Origin: CAZOWW01 sp964583765
GTDB lineage: Bacteria; Actinomycetota; Actinomycetes; Actinomycetales; Kineosporiaceae
NCBI GenBank assembly: GCA_964583765.1
Contig: CAZOWW010000003.1
Coordinates: 30,993-94,992 of the forward strand
DNA length: 64,000 bases
Reading direction: 5' to 3'
Shown: positions 44,593-52,931 of the stretch, piece by piece
Numbering within the stretch: the stretch's first letter is position 1
Layout of the letters: the number at the start of each line of letters is the position of its first letter
Made by a program: the position numbers and the translations under genes
The notes under the pieces: model-generated
Seen by the model: only the letters and a program-made list of their open reading frames with translations
Databases searched by the model: none
What the model was told of the DNA's origin: nothing

Positions 44593-45702
44593 TCATGCCC
44601 CGTCAGTCCCTGTCAGGAGGTCGCCGTCCAGCGACCGGCAGGTGTCCGTGGGCGCCGGTGGCACCGCCTCGAACGGCAGCACCTCGGGCTGCGGCGCCCG
44701 CTCCCCCACGCCGGGCAGCGACCACGACCGCCGATGCTGCGGGCTGGGTCCCAGCAGGCGCAATGCCGCGACATGGTCGGGCGACGCGTACCCCTTGTTC
44801 GCCGCCCAGCTGTACGCGGGGTACTCACCGTGCCGGCAGCACATGAGCGAATCCCGCTCCACCTTGGCCAACACGCTGGCCGCAGCCACTGCCGCACAGG
44901 TCAGATCCGCCTTGACCCGGGTGATCACCGCCGGGCAACCCGCCCGCCCCCACGGGTCCACGCCCCGGACCAAGGGGAGCGCGCTGCCGGACGGGAAACG
45001 CCCGGGCCACCCGGAGCCCGACCGCTCCGCCGAGGGACCGGACGTCGCCGTCGTCTCCCCGAACTCGAACAGGGACTCCTGCCCGCCGGGACCGATCCCC
45101 CCTGCCGACAGGGCGGGGACGGGCACCATCGCCTCGCGCGGGAGGTCGAGCAGGTCGTCCCCGTCGGCAGGATCGACCTCCCCGGCAGGATCGAACAGGC
45201 ACTCCTGTCCGGGCACGCCCTCGACCTGCGGCGCGGCCACGCGGCCGGAGCGCACGGGATCGGACAGCCAGTCGTGGCTGCCGTCCAGCAGGACACAGCC
45301 CGGTGACACCGCCAGCGCCGCCAGCGCCCGCCGTCCGGCCAGGCGCAGCGCGGGCACGATCCCGAGCAGGTCGATCTCCGCGGGCTGGGCGTGGCCGACC
45401 GCGAACGCGAGCGCCCAGGCCTGGATCCGGGGAACCAGGGTCTGGCGGGCGGTCGGGGTGAGCAGCTTGGAGTCCCGCACCCCCGCGGGGGCCGTCGGCG
45501 TGGCGGCGTCGATCACCACCACCCCGACGGAGACCGGCCCGGCCAGGGCTCCGCGGCCGACCTCGTCCATGCCGGCCACCGTGAGGTGACCGGCCCGCAA
45601 CAAACGTCGTTCCTCGCGCAGGCTGGGTGTCCGGTTCGTGGACCGGCTTCGGGCCGGCGTTGCCCGGGAGGCCGCGACGAGCCGGTCCCCGGAACCGGTC
45701 AC
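44593..45702 (-). CDS. rnhB: Ribonuclease HII with a large internal insertion
   Basis: Removes ribonucleotides from DNA and RNA of hybrids. The catalytic residues are present: D46 and E47 in MDEVGRGALAGP, D140 in VLLDG and D266 in VKADLTCAAVAAASVLAKVERD. The protein is 369 aa against about 200-260 for the family. The excess is an insertion at about residues 146-256, between the third and fourth active-site elements, rich in acidic, glycine and proline residues. It contains two QExLF pentapeptides (166-170 and 208-212). The start overlaps the stop of lepB by ATGA. Confidence 0.92.
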   Translation of the reverse strand: MTGSGDRLVAASRATPARSRSTNRTPSLREERRLLRAGHLTVAGMDEVGRGALAGPVSVGVVVIDAATPTAPAGVRDSKLLTPTARQTLVPRIQAWALAFAVGHAQPAEIDLLGIVPALRLAGRRALAALAVSPGCVLLDGSHDWLSDPVRSGRVAAPQVEGVPGQECLFDPAGEVDPADGDDLLDLPREAMVPVPALSAGGIGPGGQESLFEFGETTATSGPSAERSGSGWPGRFPSGSALPLVRGVDPWGRAGCPAVITRVKADLTCAAVAAASVLAKVERDSLMCCRHGEYPAYSWAANKGYASPDHVAALRLLGPSPQHRRSWSLPGVGERAPQPEVLPFEAVPPAPTDTCRSLDGDLLTGTDGA

Positions 45703-46691
45703 GGGGTGGGCGACGGGTTCGGCACGCCCTTGAAGACCTTGGACTCGTCGGAGAGGAACTTGGCGCGGTCGAAGGGCCAGATCACCACGAACGCCTTGCC
45801 CACGACGTCCTTGATCGGCACGGAGCCGTCCGCGGGACCACCACGGTGCCGACGGGAGTCCGCCGAGAGGCTGCGGTGGTCACCCATGACCCAGATGTGC
45901 CCGGCGGGCACGGTCACGGTGAACGCGTCGGAGGGTCGGTCCCCGGGATAGATGTACGACTCGTCCAGGGGGTAACCGTTGACCGTCATCCTGCCCTGGG
46001 CGTCGCAGCAGGCCACGGTGTCCCCCGGCAATCCGATCACCCGCTTGATCAGGTGCTGGTTCGCGTCCGTGGGCAGCAGCCCGACGAACATCATCGACTC
46101 GCGGAAGGCATGCACCACCGCGTTGTCGTGCTTCGGCTCCGGATCGCCCAACCAGTGGTCGGGGTCCCGGAAGACGACGATGTCGCCACGGTGCAGCGGG
46201 GAGTGCGCGGGCGTCCACTTGGACACCATCACCCGATCCCCCACCAGCAGGGTGTTCTCCATCGACTGGGAGGGGATGAAGAACGCCTGCACGAGGAACG
46301 TCTTGATGAGCAGGGACAGGACCAGCGCGATCCCCAGGACGAGCGCCACCTCACGGGCACCGCGGAGCACCCCCCGCAGGACGCCACCCGGGCCCGGCTG
46401 CTCGGAGTCGGTCCCGTCCGTCGCCTCGTCGGGCACCACGGTCTGCGCCTGTGCGGACCCGTCGCCGTCCGGCGCCTGGGCCCCGGCACCGTCCGTCGAG
46501 ACCGCCGGCGTGAAGAGGTCCTCCTGGGCCGCCCCGTCACCTCGGTACGGCTGGCCGGCGGGGTACGCCCGATCGCTGGGGTACGGGCCTGCCGCCCCGG
46601 GCGACTGGCTCCGGGGTCGGAAGAGATTCTCCCGGGACGGCGACTCCGGATCCCGCTCAGGATCGGACGAGGGGTCGAACGGACCAGTCAC
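45699..46691 (-). CDS. lepB: Signal peptidase I (first of two)
   Basis: Membrane serine protease that removes Sec/Tat signal peptides. The catalytic serine is in FIPSQSMENTLLVGD and the lysine in LIKRVIGLPGD; one membrane helix (about residues 115-137) precedes them. The cytosolic N-terminus of about 105 residues is disordered and contains RENLF (20-24) and QEDLF (56-60), similar to pentapeptides in the adjacent RNase HII. The ATG overlaps the stop of the second lepB gene. Confidence 0.95.
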   Translation of the reverse strand: MTGPFDPSSDPERDPESPSRENLFRPRSQSPGAAGPYPSDRAYPAGQPYRGDGAAQEDLFTPAVSTDGAGAQAPDGDGSAQAQTVVPDEATDGTDSEQPGPGGVLRGVLRGAREVALVLGIALVLSLLIKTFLVQAFFIPSQSMENTLLVGDRVMVSKWTPAHSPLHRGDIVVFRDPDHWLGDPEPKHDNAVVHAFRESMMFVGLLPTDANQHLIKRVIGLPGDTVACCDAQGRMTVNGYPLDESYIYPGDRPSDAFTVTVPAGHIWVMGDHRSLSADSRRHRGGPADGSVPIKDVVGKAFVVIWPFDRAKFLSDESKVFKGVPNPSPTP

Positions 46692-47464
46692 GGGATCTCC
46701 TCGGACGCCGCATAGGGGGCGGGCAGACCGCCGATCTGACTGGGCGGCCAGTACTTACCGACGACCCGGCCCACGATTTTGTTCCGGGGAACTGTTCCCC
46801 CGCCGGGGTCCCCGAGGTGCATACGGGAGTCCGCCGACACGTCCCGAGCGTCCCCGAGCACGAAGTAGCGCCCGGACGGCACCAGCACGTCGAACTGGAT
46901 CCGGCTCGGCGGCACGGACGACGGCAGGTACCGCTCGACCAGCGGCCGTCCGTTCACGGTGATCCGACCGTCCGCGTCACAGCAGCGCACGCGCTCGCCG
47001 GGCAACCCGATCACGCGCTTCACGTAGTCCCGCTCCCCCTGAGGCAACCCCATCGCCGTGGAGAGGGAACGGCCCGCGGAGGCAAGGGAGGACCGCGCGG
47101 CCGGGGCCGGGTCGAAAACCCCGGCGCCGTTGAAGACGATCACGTCACCGCGGTGGATGCTCCCCCACCGCACCGGACCGGTCTCCACGATCACCCGGTC
47201 GCCCGGTTTCAGGGCAGGTGCCATGGACGACGAGGGCACCACGAACGACTGCCACAGGAACACCCGGGTGAGGGCCACCGTGAGCGCCGCCAGGGCGATC
47301 AGCACCGCCAGACGTGGCAAGGTGATCACGGATGCGGGACCGCGCCGCCGGCTGGCGGAACGGTCCCGGGTCTCCACAGGGTCGGGTTCCCCGACATCCG
47401 TGATCGAGACGTCGGGGTCCGCAGCATCCGCCGCCGGGGCACCAGGCACGGGACGAGTGGTCAC
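46688..47464 (-). CDS. lepB: Signal peptidase I (second of two)
   Basis: Paralog of the neighbouring signal peptidase, about 258 aa. The catalytic serine is in VVPSSSMAPALKPGD and the lysine in DYVKRVIGLPGE, with the usual later boxes GRYFVLGDARDVSADSR. The GTG at 47464 is chosen: GGGAG lies nine bases upstream and the start falls just after rplS, while a longer frame would overlap rplS. Paired signal peptidases here are common in actinomycetes. Confidence 0.94.
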   Translation of the reverse strand: MTTRPVPGAPAADAADPDVSITDVGEPDPVETRDRSASRRRGPASVITLPRLAVLIALAALTVALTRVFLWQSFVVPSSSMAPALKPGDRVIVETGPVRWGSIHRGDVIVFNGAGVFDPAPAARSSLASAGRSLSTAMGLPQGERDYVKRVIGLPGERVRCCDADGRITVNGRPLVERYLPSSVPPSRIQFDVLVPSGRYFVLGDARDVSADSRMHLGDPGGGTVPRNKIVGRVVGKYWPPSQIGGLPAPYAASEEIP

Positions 47465-47486
47465 GCGCGAGCGCTCCCGCGATCCG

Positions 47487-47885
47487 TCAGCGACCGGCCG
47501 AGGGGTTGTTGACGCGCTTCTCGCGAATCTTGGCGGCCTTGCCACGCAGGTTGCGCAGGTAGTAGAGCTTGGCCCGGCGCACGTCGCCGCGGGTCACGAC
47601 CTCGATCTTGTCCAGGATCGGGGAGTGCACGGGGAAGGTGCGCTCGACGCCGACACCGAAGCTGATCTTCCGGACGGTGAATGTCTCCCGGATCCCGTCA
47701 CCCGAGCGGCGGATGACCACGCCCTGGAACACCTGGATCCGGGAACGGGTGCCCTCGACGACCTTCACGTGAACCTTGAGCGTGTCGCCGGCGCGGAAAT
47801 CCGGGATCCCCTCCCGGCTGGACTCGGCGTCGAGGCTCTCCATCACGGTGAGCGTGCGGGCCGCGGCGTTCTCCACGGTGGACAT
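47487..47885 (-). CDS. rplS: 50S ribosomal protein L19
   Basis: Ribosomal protein at the subunit interface, 132 aa, with IPDFRAGDTLKVHVKVVEGTRSRIQVFQGVVIRR and FPVHSPILDKIEVVTRGDVRRAKLYYLR. It is 141 bp downstream of trmD; that gap contains an imperfect long-range inverted repeat (47992-48001 and 48032-48041) that may fold in the leader. Confidence 0.97.
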   Translation of the reverse strand: MSTVENAAARTLTVMESLDAESSREGIPDFRAGDTLKVHVKVVEGTRSRIQVFQGVVIRRSGDGIRETFTVRKISFGVGVERTFPVHSPILDKIEVVTRGDVRRAKLYYLRNLRGKAAKIREKRVNNPSAGR

Positions 47886-48026
47886 GGTTGGTCACTCTCC
47901 GGCAGGTGCCACAGGTCACCCACGCAGGTCGGGGTCCGACGGTCAAGCGTGCAAGTCCCGGGATCGGGACGAGGTCCAAGGCCTCAGCTCCCCTGTGGCA
48001 GGGCAGGCCGACCGTGGCACGGAAGT

Positions 48027-48863
48027 TCAGTCTGCCACAGGGCGTGTGACGGTCCGAAATCGGCCGTCTGCCGGCACCAGTCCCTGCTCGGTCGGCACCC
48101 AGCCCTCCTCGGCCAGCACGGACCGGTCGCGGGCATCGAGCGCCGACGGGGCGAGCGCGGCCACGAGGTCGGGCCTGCGCTCGGCGGTGCGGCGCAGGCG
48201 CTGCTCCCGACGCCATGCGGCCACCTGGGCATGGTGCCCGGACAGGAGCACCGGCGGGACGTCGAGCTCCCGCCAACTCGCCGGCTTGGTGTAGAGCGGG
48301 TACTCCAGCAGGCCGTCCTCGTGGCTCTCCTCGACCAGACTCTCGCTGTTGCCCAGCACTCCGGGCAGCAGCCGCACCACGGCCTCCACGACGGCCAGCA
48401 CCGCCACCTCGCCACCGTTGAGCACGAAGTCGCCGAGGCTCAGCGGCAGCACCGGCATCCGCCGGGCGGCGTCCACGAGGACGCGTTCGTCGATGCCCTC
48501 GTACCGGCCACAGGCGAAAGCGAGCCAGGGCTGCTCCGCCAGCTCACGGGCCGCGGCCTGCACGAAACGTCGCCCCGAGGGTGCGGGCACGATCAGGGTG
48601 GGCAGGGCCTGCGGGTCCCCCAGGGCGGCGCGCCCCGCGGCGAGCACATGGTCCAGGGCCTCACCCCACGGCTCGGGGCGCATCACCATGCCCGCCCCCC
48701 CACCGGCCGGGGTGTCGTCCACGGTGCGGTGCCGGTCGTGGGTGAAGTCGCGCAGGTCGTGGACGACCACCTCGACGACCCCGTCCTGCTGGGCCCGCCC
48801 GATCAGGGACAACCGCAGCGGGTCGAGGTACTCGGGGAAGATCGTGACGATGTCGAGCCGCAT
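48027..48863 (-). CDS. trmD: tRNA (guanine37-N1)-methyltransferase
   Basis: SPOUT-fold enzyme that makes m1G37 in tRNA using SAM. The N-terminus MRLDIVTIFPEYL, the trefoil-knot motifs ACGRYEGIDERV and LSLGDFVLNGGE are all present. It has 278 aa. The start at 48863 is the typical one; a longer frame upstream overlaps rimM and is not used. Confidence 0.96.
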   Translation of the reverse strand: MRLDIVTIFPEYLDPLRLSLIGRAQQDGVVEVVVHDLRDFTHDRHRTVDDTPAGGGAGMVMRPEPWGEALDHVLAAGRAALGDPQALPTLIVPAPSGRRFVQAAARELAEQPWLAFACGRYEGIDERVLVDAARRMPVLPLSLGDFVLNGGEVAVLAVVEAVVRLLPGVLGNSESLVEESHEDGLLEYPLYTKPASWRELDVPPVLLSGHHAQVAAWRREQRLRRTAERRPDLVAALAPSALDARDRSVLAEEGWVPTEQGLVPADGRFRTVTRPVAD

Positions 48864-48891
48864 CACGGAGTCCTCTCCCCGCCGCCGTCCC

Positions 48892-49602
48892 TCACCGTGT
48901 GGTCTCCCCGTCCACGACGGCCTCCCCCACAGCGCCGGTCCCGGTCTCGTCGGCGCTCCCGGCAGCGCCGTTCTCGGCCTCGTCGTCGTTCTCGGCCTCG
49001 TCGTCGATCTCACCGAGCAGACCGGGCGGGGCGTCGACGACGACACGCCCACCCGGCACGTCCACCGTGGGCACGATGGCCCGCACGAACGGCACGAGGT
49101 GGGTGCGGCCGGAGGGATCCCGCAGGAGGAGCAGGTCCTGGGCACCGGGGTGCTCCAGCCCGACGATCTCGCCCAGCTGGGCCCCCGCGGGATCCACCGC
49201 GGCCAGCCCGACCAGTTCGTGGTCGTACCAGGCGTCCTCCTCGGCCGGTTCGCCGTCCACGTCGGCCAGCAGCAGGCAGCCCCGCAGCTCGTCGGCCTGC
49301 TCACGGTCAGCCACCCCGTCGAAGGTGAGCAGGAGCACCCCGTTGTGGTCCCGGACGCCGGTCAGCGTGAGCCGTTCGGGCGTCGGCACCCGAGCACCTG
49401 CCGGTACCGGCCTGGCGCTCGGGCCGCCACCCCGCGATCCGGCACCACCGGAGGCACGGCGTGCCCGCGGGTCCACCGGCCGTTCCACGACCAGAACGGC
49501 ACCCGCGACGAACCGCCGCTCGGGCGCGTCGGTGCGCACCTCGACGGTCACCTCGCCGCGGATCCCGTGGGCCCGGCCGATCCTCGCGACGACACGTTGC
49601 AT
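48892..49602 (-). CDS. rimM: Ribosome maturation factor RimM
   Basis: 16S rRNA processing factor that binds S19 during 30S assembly. It begins VVARIGRAHGIRGEVTVEVRTD and has the PRC-barrel part EEDAWYDHELVGLAAVD and PFVRAIVPTVDVPGGRVVVDAPPGLL. At 236 aa it is longer than usual because of a disordered insert (about residues 45-75) and a C-terminal acidic tail with the duplicated hexapeptide DDEAEN, coded by an 18-bp tandem repeat at 48971-49006. Confidence 0.95.
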   Translation of the reverse strand: MQRVVARIGRAHGIRGEVTVEVRTDAPERRFVAGAVLVVERPVDPRARRASGGAGSRGGGPSARPVPAGARVPTPERLTLTGVRDHNGVLLLTFDGVADREQADELRGCLLLADVDGEPAEEDAWYDHELVGLAAVDPAGAQLGEIVGLEHPGAQDLLLLRDPSGRTHLVPFVRAIVPTVDVPGGRVVVDAPPGLLGEIDDEAENDDEAENGAAGSADETGTGAVGEAVVDGETTR

Positions 49603-49622
49603 GGGAACTCCCTGTTCGACTT

Positions 49623-49722
49623 TCCGATGCGGCTGGAACTGATCCGATGCGGCTGGAACCGACCTGACGCGGCCGGGCCCGATCCGAGGCCCCTGAAACT
49701 GATCCGACGCCGCCGGAACGGC
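49623..49722. repeat. Five-copy 20-bp repeat upstream of rimM
   Basis: Five consecutive units of exactly 20 bp start at 49623, 49643, 49663, 49683 and 49703 (consensus tccgatgcggctggaactga). The first two differ at one base and the others are more diverged. They fill most of the gap between khpA and rimM. Confidence 0.93.
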
Positions 49723-49787
49723 ACCAAACGCGTCGGCGCCGGCCGACCCCGTGGGGTGACCGGCGCCGACCGGGAACTCAGCGGCCG

Positions 49788-50030
49788 TCAGTGCCCGCGG
49801 TCGACGTCGATCACGTCGACCCGCACCGGACGGCCCTCGGCAAGTGCTTTCACGACGGTGCGCAACGAGGTCGCCGTGCGACCCGAGCGACCGATGACCC
49901 GGCCGAGGTCCTCGGGGTGGACCCGTACCTCGAGCAGGGTGCCACGGCGCAGCGGCTTGCTCCTGACCGCGACGTCGTCCGGGTGACCGACGATTCCGCG
50001 AACCAGATGTTCCAGTGCCTCTACCAGCAC
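49788..50030 (-). CDS. khpA: KH-domain RNA-binding protein KhpA
   Basis: Small RNA-binding protein of 80 aa with one KH domain and the GxxG loop in GRVIGRSGRTATSLR. In other bacteria it pairs with KhpB. The GTG at 50030 lies one base after the rpsP stop, so the two are coupled. Confidence 0.93.
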   Translation of the reverse strand: MLVEALEHLVRGIVGHPDDVAVRSKPLRRGTLLEVRVHPEDLGRVIGRSGRTATSLRTVVKALAEGRPVRVDVIDVDRGH

Positions 50031-50031
50031 G

Positions 50032-50520
50032 TCAGCCCTCGGCGTCCGCGGCAGGTGCCTCGGCCGCGGCCGCCGCGGGGGCGCCCTCGTCCGCTGCTGC
50101 CGCCTGGGTGGCGGGCTCGGCGGCCTTCCGCGCGCCCTTGCGCGCCTTGGGCGTCGTCGCGCCTTCCTTGGCCTCGCCGATCGACTCCTTGGCTGCGGCC
50201 TCGAAGACCGCCTTCTTGTCCACCTTCGGTGCCGCGACCCGCAGCGTTCCCTCGGCGCCAGGGAGGCCCTTGAACTTCTGCCAGTCACCGGTCACGGTGA
50301 GGATGGCGCGGACCTGCTCGGTGGGCTGAGCGCCCACGCCGAGCCAGTACTGGATCCGATCGGAGTTGACCTCGATGTACGAGGGGTCCTCGGTCGGGTG
50401 GTACTTGCCGACCTCTTCGATCGCCCGGCCGTCGCGCTTGGTGCGCGAGTCCGCGATGACGATGCGGTAGTACGGCGCCCGGATCTTGCCGAGGCGCTTC
50501 AGACGAATCTTGACAGCCAC
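50032..50520 (-). CDS. rpsP: 30S ribosomal protein S16
   Basis: Ribosomal protein S16; the core VAVKIRLKRLGKIRAPYYRIVIADSRTKRDGRAIEEVGKYHP is complete. A C-terminal alanine-rich tail extends it to 162 aa. The GTG at 50520 has CAGGAGA ten bases upstream. In many actinobacteria ffh lies just upstream; here the upstream neighbours are four membrane protein genes instead. Confidence 0.96.
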   Translation of the reverse strand: MAVKIRLKRLGKIRAPYYRIVIADSRTKRDGRAIEEVGKYHPTEDPSYIEVNSDRIQYWLGVGAQPTEQVRAILTVTGDWQKFKGLPGAEGTLRVAAPKVDKKAVFEAAAKESIGEAKEGATTPKARKGARKAAEPATQAAAADEGAPAAAAAEAPAADAEG

Positions 50521-50707
50521 AGGGGTCGTCTCTCCTGGTTCTTCATGGTGACGCCGTTCCGATGGGGTGGGGTCCCGCCGGTCGGGCGATCGTCGGACTC
50601 GACCTCGTGTGGTGAGAGGGGCCGCACGTGCCGGGTACAGCGGCTCATTCTGCCAGAACGATCGCCGTGCCCAGGCCACGGGCCGGCGCCGCGCCGCCCG
50701 CCGGGAC

Positions 50708-52690
50708 TCACAACCGGTAGATCACGACCTCACCGCGATCGTCCTTGATCACGCCGAGCCCGGTGATCGGCCGCTCCGCCGAGTGCTCCCACACCGTGTC
50801 GACGACCCAGCCCCGCAGCACCACCACGGTGCGCACGCCGAGCGCCCGCAGCGTCGCGACGCTGGCGGCGTCCGGGAAGTTCTTGATCTGGTCCCGCATG
50901 GCAGTGATCGCCGTGGTGTCGAAGCCGCTGCTGCCGTCGGCGAGCCGGTACCAGCCGTCCACCGACCAGAGCTGGTACTGGTAGTCGATCATCCCGGCGG
51001 AGGGCAGCACCAACACGGGATCCGGCAGCGTGTTCGGGAACGGCGCCGGCGCGATGACCCTACGCTCGGTGTCCCCCTTGCCCTCTGCCGTGACCGCGAC
51101 GGTGGGCACGAACAACAGCACCGCGGCCAGGGCGAACGCGATGCGGGGCACCCACCCGCTGCGCAACTGCGGGCGCCACCGTGCCCACAGGCCGCGCCGT
51201 CCCACGAGGAAGTCCGTCAGGCGCGACACCATGCCCCCGGCCAGCAGGGACAGCGCCAGGCCCACCCAGACGATCATGCGTCCCGGGGTGCGGATGCTGT
51301 TCCAGCCGGGCAGGTGGTGCCACAGCGGCAGCAAGGTGTAGCGGCCGTGCCCCGGGAACGCCGTGCCCATCGCAAGAACCGCGAAGCCGAGCACCACGGC
51401 CAGCAGGATGACCCGCCAGGTCCACCGCCAGGTGGACCAGAACAACCCGATCAGGGCCAGGCCGATGAGGACGAACCCGGGAAGCAGCAGCGTCTCGTTG
51501 ATCCAGCCCAGGTTCTTCCGCATGTGCTCTTGGCTGTGGTGGTACCAGGGGCTCCACTCGCCCCCGGCGAACAGGCCCTGCCACTGCGGGGAGAAGAGGT
51601 CGAGGAACGAGGCCGGACGGGCGGCCTCCGGGTGGTGGTCGGCCACCCAGAGCAGCGGGCGGGCCAGGGCGGCGGCCCCGGCGAGGAACAGAGTGCCGCC
51701 GACGCCGTGCGCCACGAGCAGGCGCGTGGGCAGACGTCGGCGGGAACGCACGGCCCAGCCCACGACCCAGGCGACCATCGCGCCGCCGAGCACATAGCCG
51801 AACATCACGCCGATCGCGAACCCGCAGCTGACCTGCCACAGGGCGACCAGCCAGCCGACCAGCACCCAGCGTGGCTTGATCCGCTCCGGGCGCCAACCGT
51901 CCTTGATCGACCACCCGTTGCCCCAGGCCAGCAGGGCCAGCGCGAGCGCGGCGCCTCCGGTGGAGAGCACGTTGATGTGGTCGATCTGCTGCACCCGGTA
52001 CGGTGCGAACCCGAACCCGGCCCCGGCCACCAGAGCGCCGGGCACACGAGCACCCAGCACCCGCGCGAGCAGGTAGGCGCCCAGGAAGGCGATCACCACG
52101 GAGGCCAGGACGCTGAGGTTGTACAGCCGGATGGCTCCGGTCACCCCGGACCCCGAGACGAGGTTCAGCGGCAGGTAGCCCCAGACGATGTCGGTGAACG
52201 CGAGGTTGTTCTGCTCGTGGGAGAACGCGGGGGTGGTCAGGATGCCCGCCGGATGGGTGCTCACGGCGTGCCCCATCCAGGCCAGCTGCCAGGCGAAGTA
52301 CAGCGGGTCCCAGGTCGGGTCCGTGGGCAGGGTGTTCGACAGGTGCCGGACGGTCGACCAGTTCATGCCGCAGGCGGTGGCGATCGCGAACAGCAGGACG
52401 AGCGTCACCTCGACGAGGTGGTGAAGGCGCCGTCTCGCCGCGAGGGACCGCCGCGCCAGCCACGCCGCCCCGGGGATCCGGGGGGCGGGCAACCTGCTGG
52501 CTCCGGCGCCCGGTTCGGCCCCCGAGCGCTGGTCGGGAACTGTCCCGTTCGCGGAGTGGAATGTCTCGCCCTCCGGCGGGAAAGCGTCGGCCTCCGGAGG
52601 AACGGCGACGCACACCGGAGACCCGGTGGATGCGTCCTCGCTGGAAGACGTGCCGTCCGGCGCGCCTGCAGACCCATCCGACGTGGACAT
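50708..52690 (-). CDS. GT-C-like polytopic membrane protein, paralog A
   Basis: Large membrane protein of about 660 aa, first of four tandem paralogs counted from rpsP. A disordered cytosolic N-terminus (about 85 residues) is followed by about a dozen hydrophobic segments and a C-terminal outer domain of about 120 residues. The first outer loop has DPLYFAWQLAWMGHAVSTHP and AFTDIVWGYLPLNLV; later loops have HLPGWNSIRTPGRMIVW. An acidic residue in the first loop and the late RTPGR motif are typical of GT-C glycosyltransferase-like families. The C-terminus has FPDAASVATLRALGVRTVVVLRGW. Substrate unknown. The ATG at 52690 has GGGAAGG nine bases upstream. Confidence 0.8.
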   Translation of the reverse strand: MSTSDGSAGAPDGTSSSEDASTGSPVCVAVPPEADAFPPEGETFHSANGTVPDQRSGAEPGAGASRLPAPRIPGAAWLARRSLAARRRLHHLVEVTLVLLFAIATACGMNWSTVRHLSNTLPTDPTWDPLYFAWQLAWMGHAVSTHPAGILTTPAFSHEQNNLAFTDIVWGYLPLNLVSGSGVTGAIRLYNLSVLASVVIAFLGAYLLARVLGARVPGALVAGAGFGFAPYRVQQIDHINVLSTGGAALALALLAWGNGWSIKDGWRPERIKPRWVLVGWLVALWQVSCGFAIGVMFGYVLGGAMVAWVVGWAVRSRRRLPTRLLVAHGVGGTLFLAGAAALARPLLWVADHHPEAARPASFLDLFSPQWQGLFAGGEWSPWYHHSQEHMRKNLGWINETLLLPGFVLIGLALIGLFWSTWRWTWRVILLAVVLGFAVLAMGTAFPGHGRYTLLPLWHHLPGWNSIRTPGRMIVWVGLALSLLAGGMVSRLTDFLVGRRGLWARWRPQLRSGWVPRIAFALAAVLLFVPTVAVTAEGKGDTERRVIAPAPFPNTLPDPVLVLPSAGMIDYQYQLWSVDGWYRLADGSSGFDTTAITAMRDQIKNFPDAASVATLRALGVRTVVVLRGWVVDTVWEHSAERPITGLGVIKDDRGEVVIYRL

Positions 52691-52931
52691 GAGTATCGGC
52701 CTTCCCCGCCCTGGACGCGGGGCACAACCGCGTCCACCCACCCCCGCGGAACCCACTCGCCCCGCCAGGTCGCCGCACAGTACAACACCGGTTCAGCACC
52801 CTGCCGGCAGGTTCACAGGATGACCCGCGGAGTCTGCCCACCCGGGCAGGCACGCCGGCCCGTCCACCCCATCGTGCCGCACCCTCGGCGCGGACCGTTC
52901 ACGCAGGGTGCACGACGGCGGGCAGGACAGG

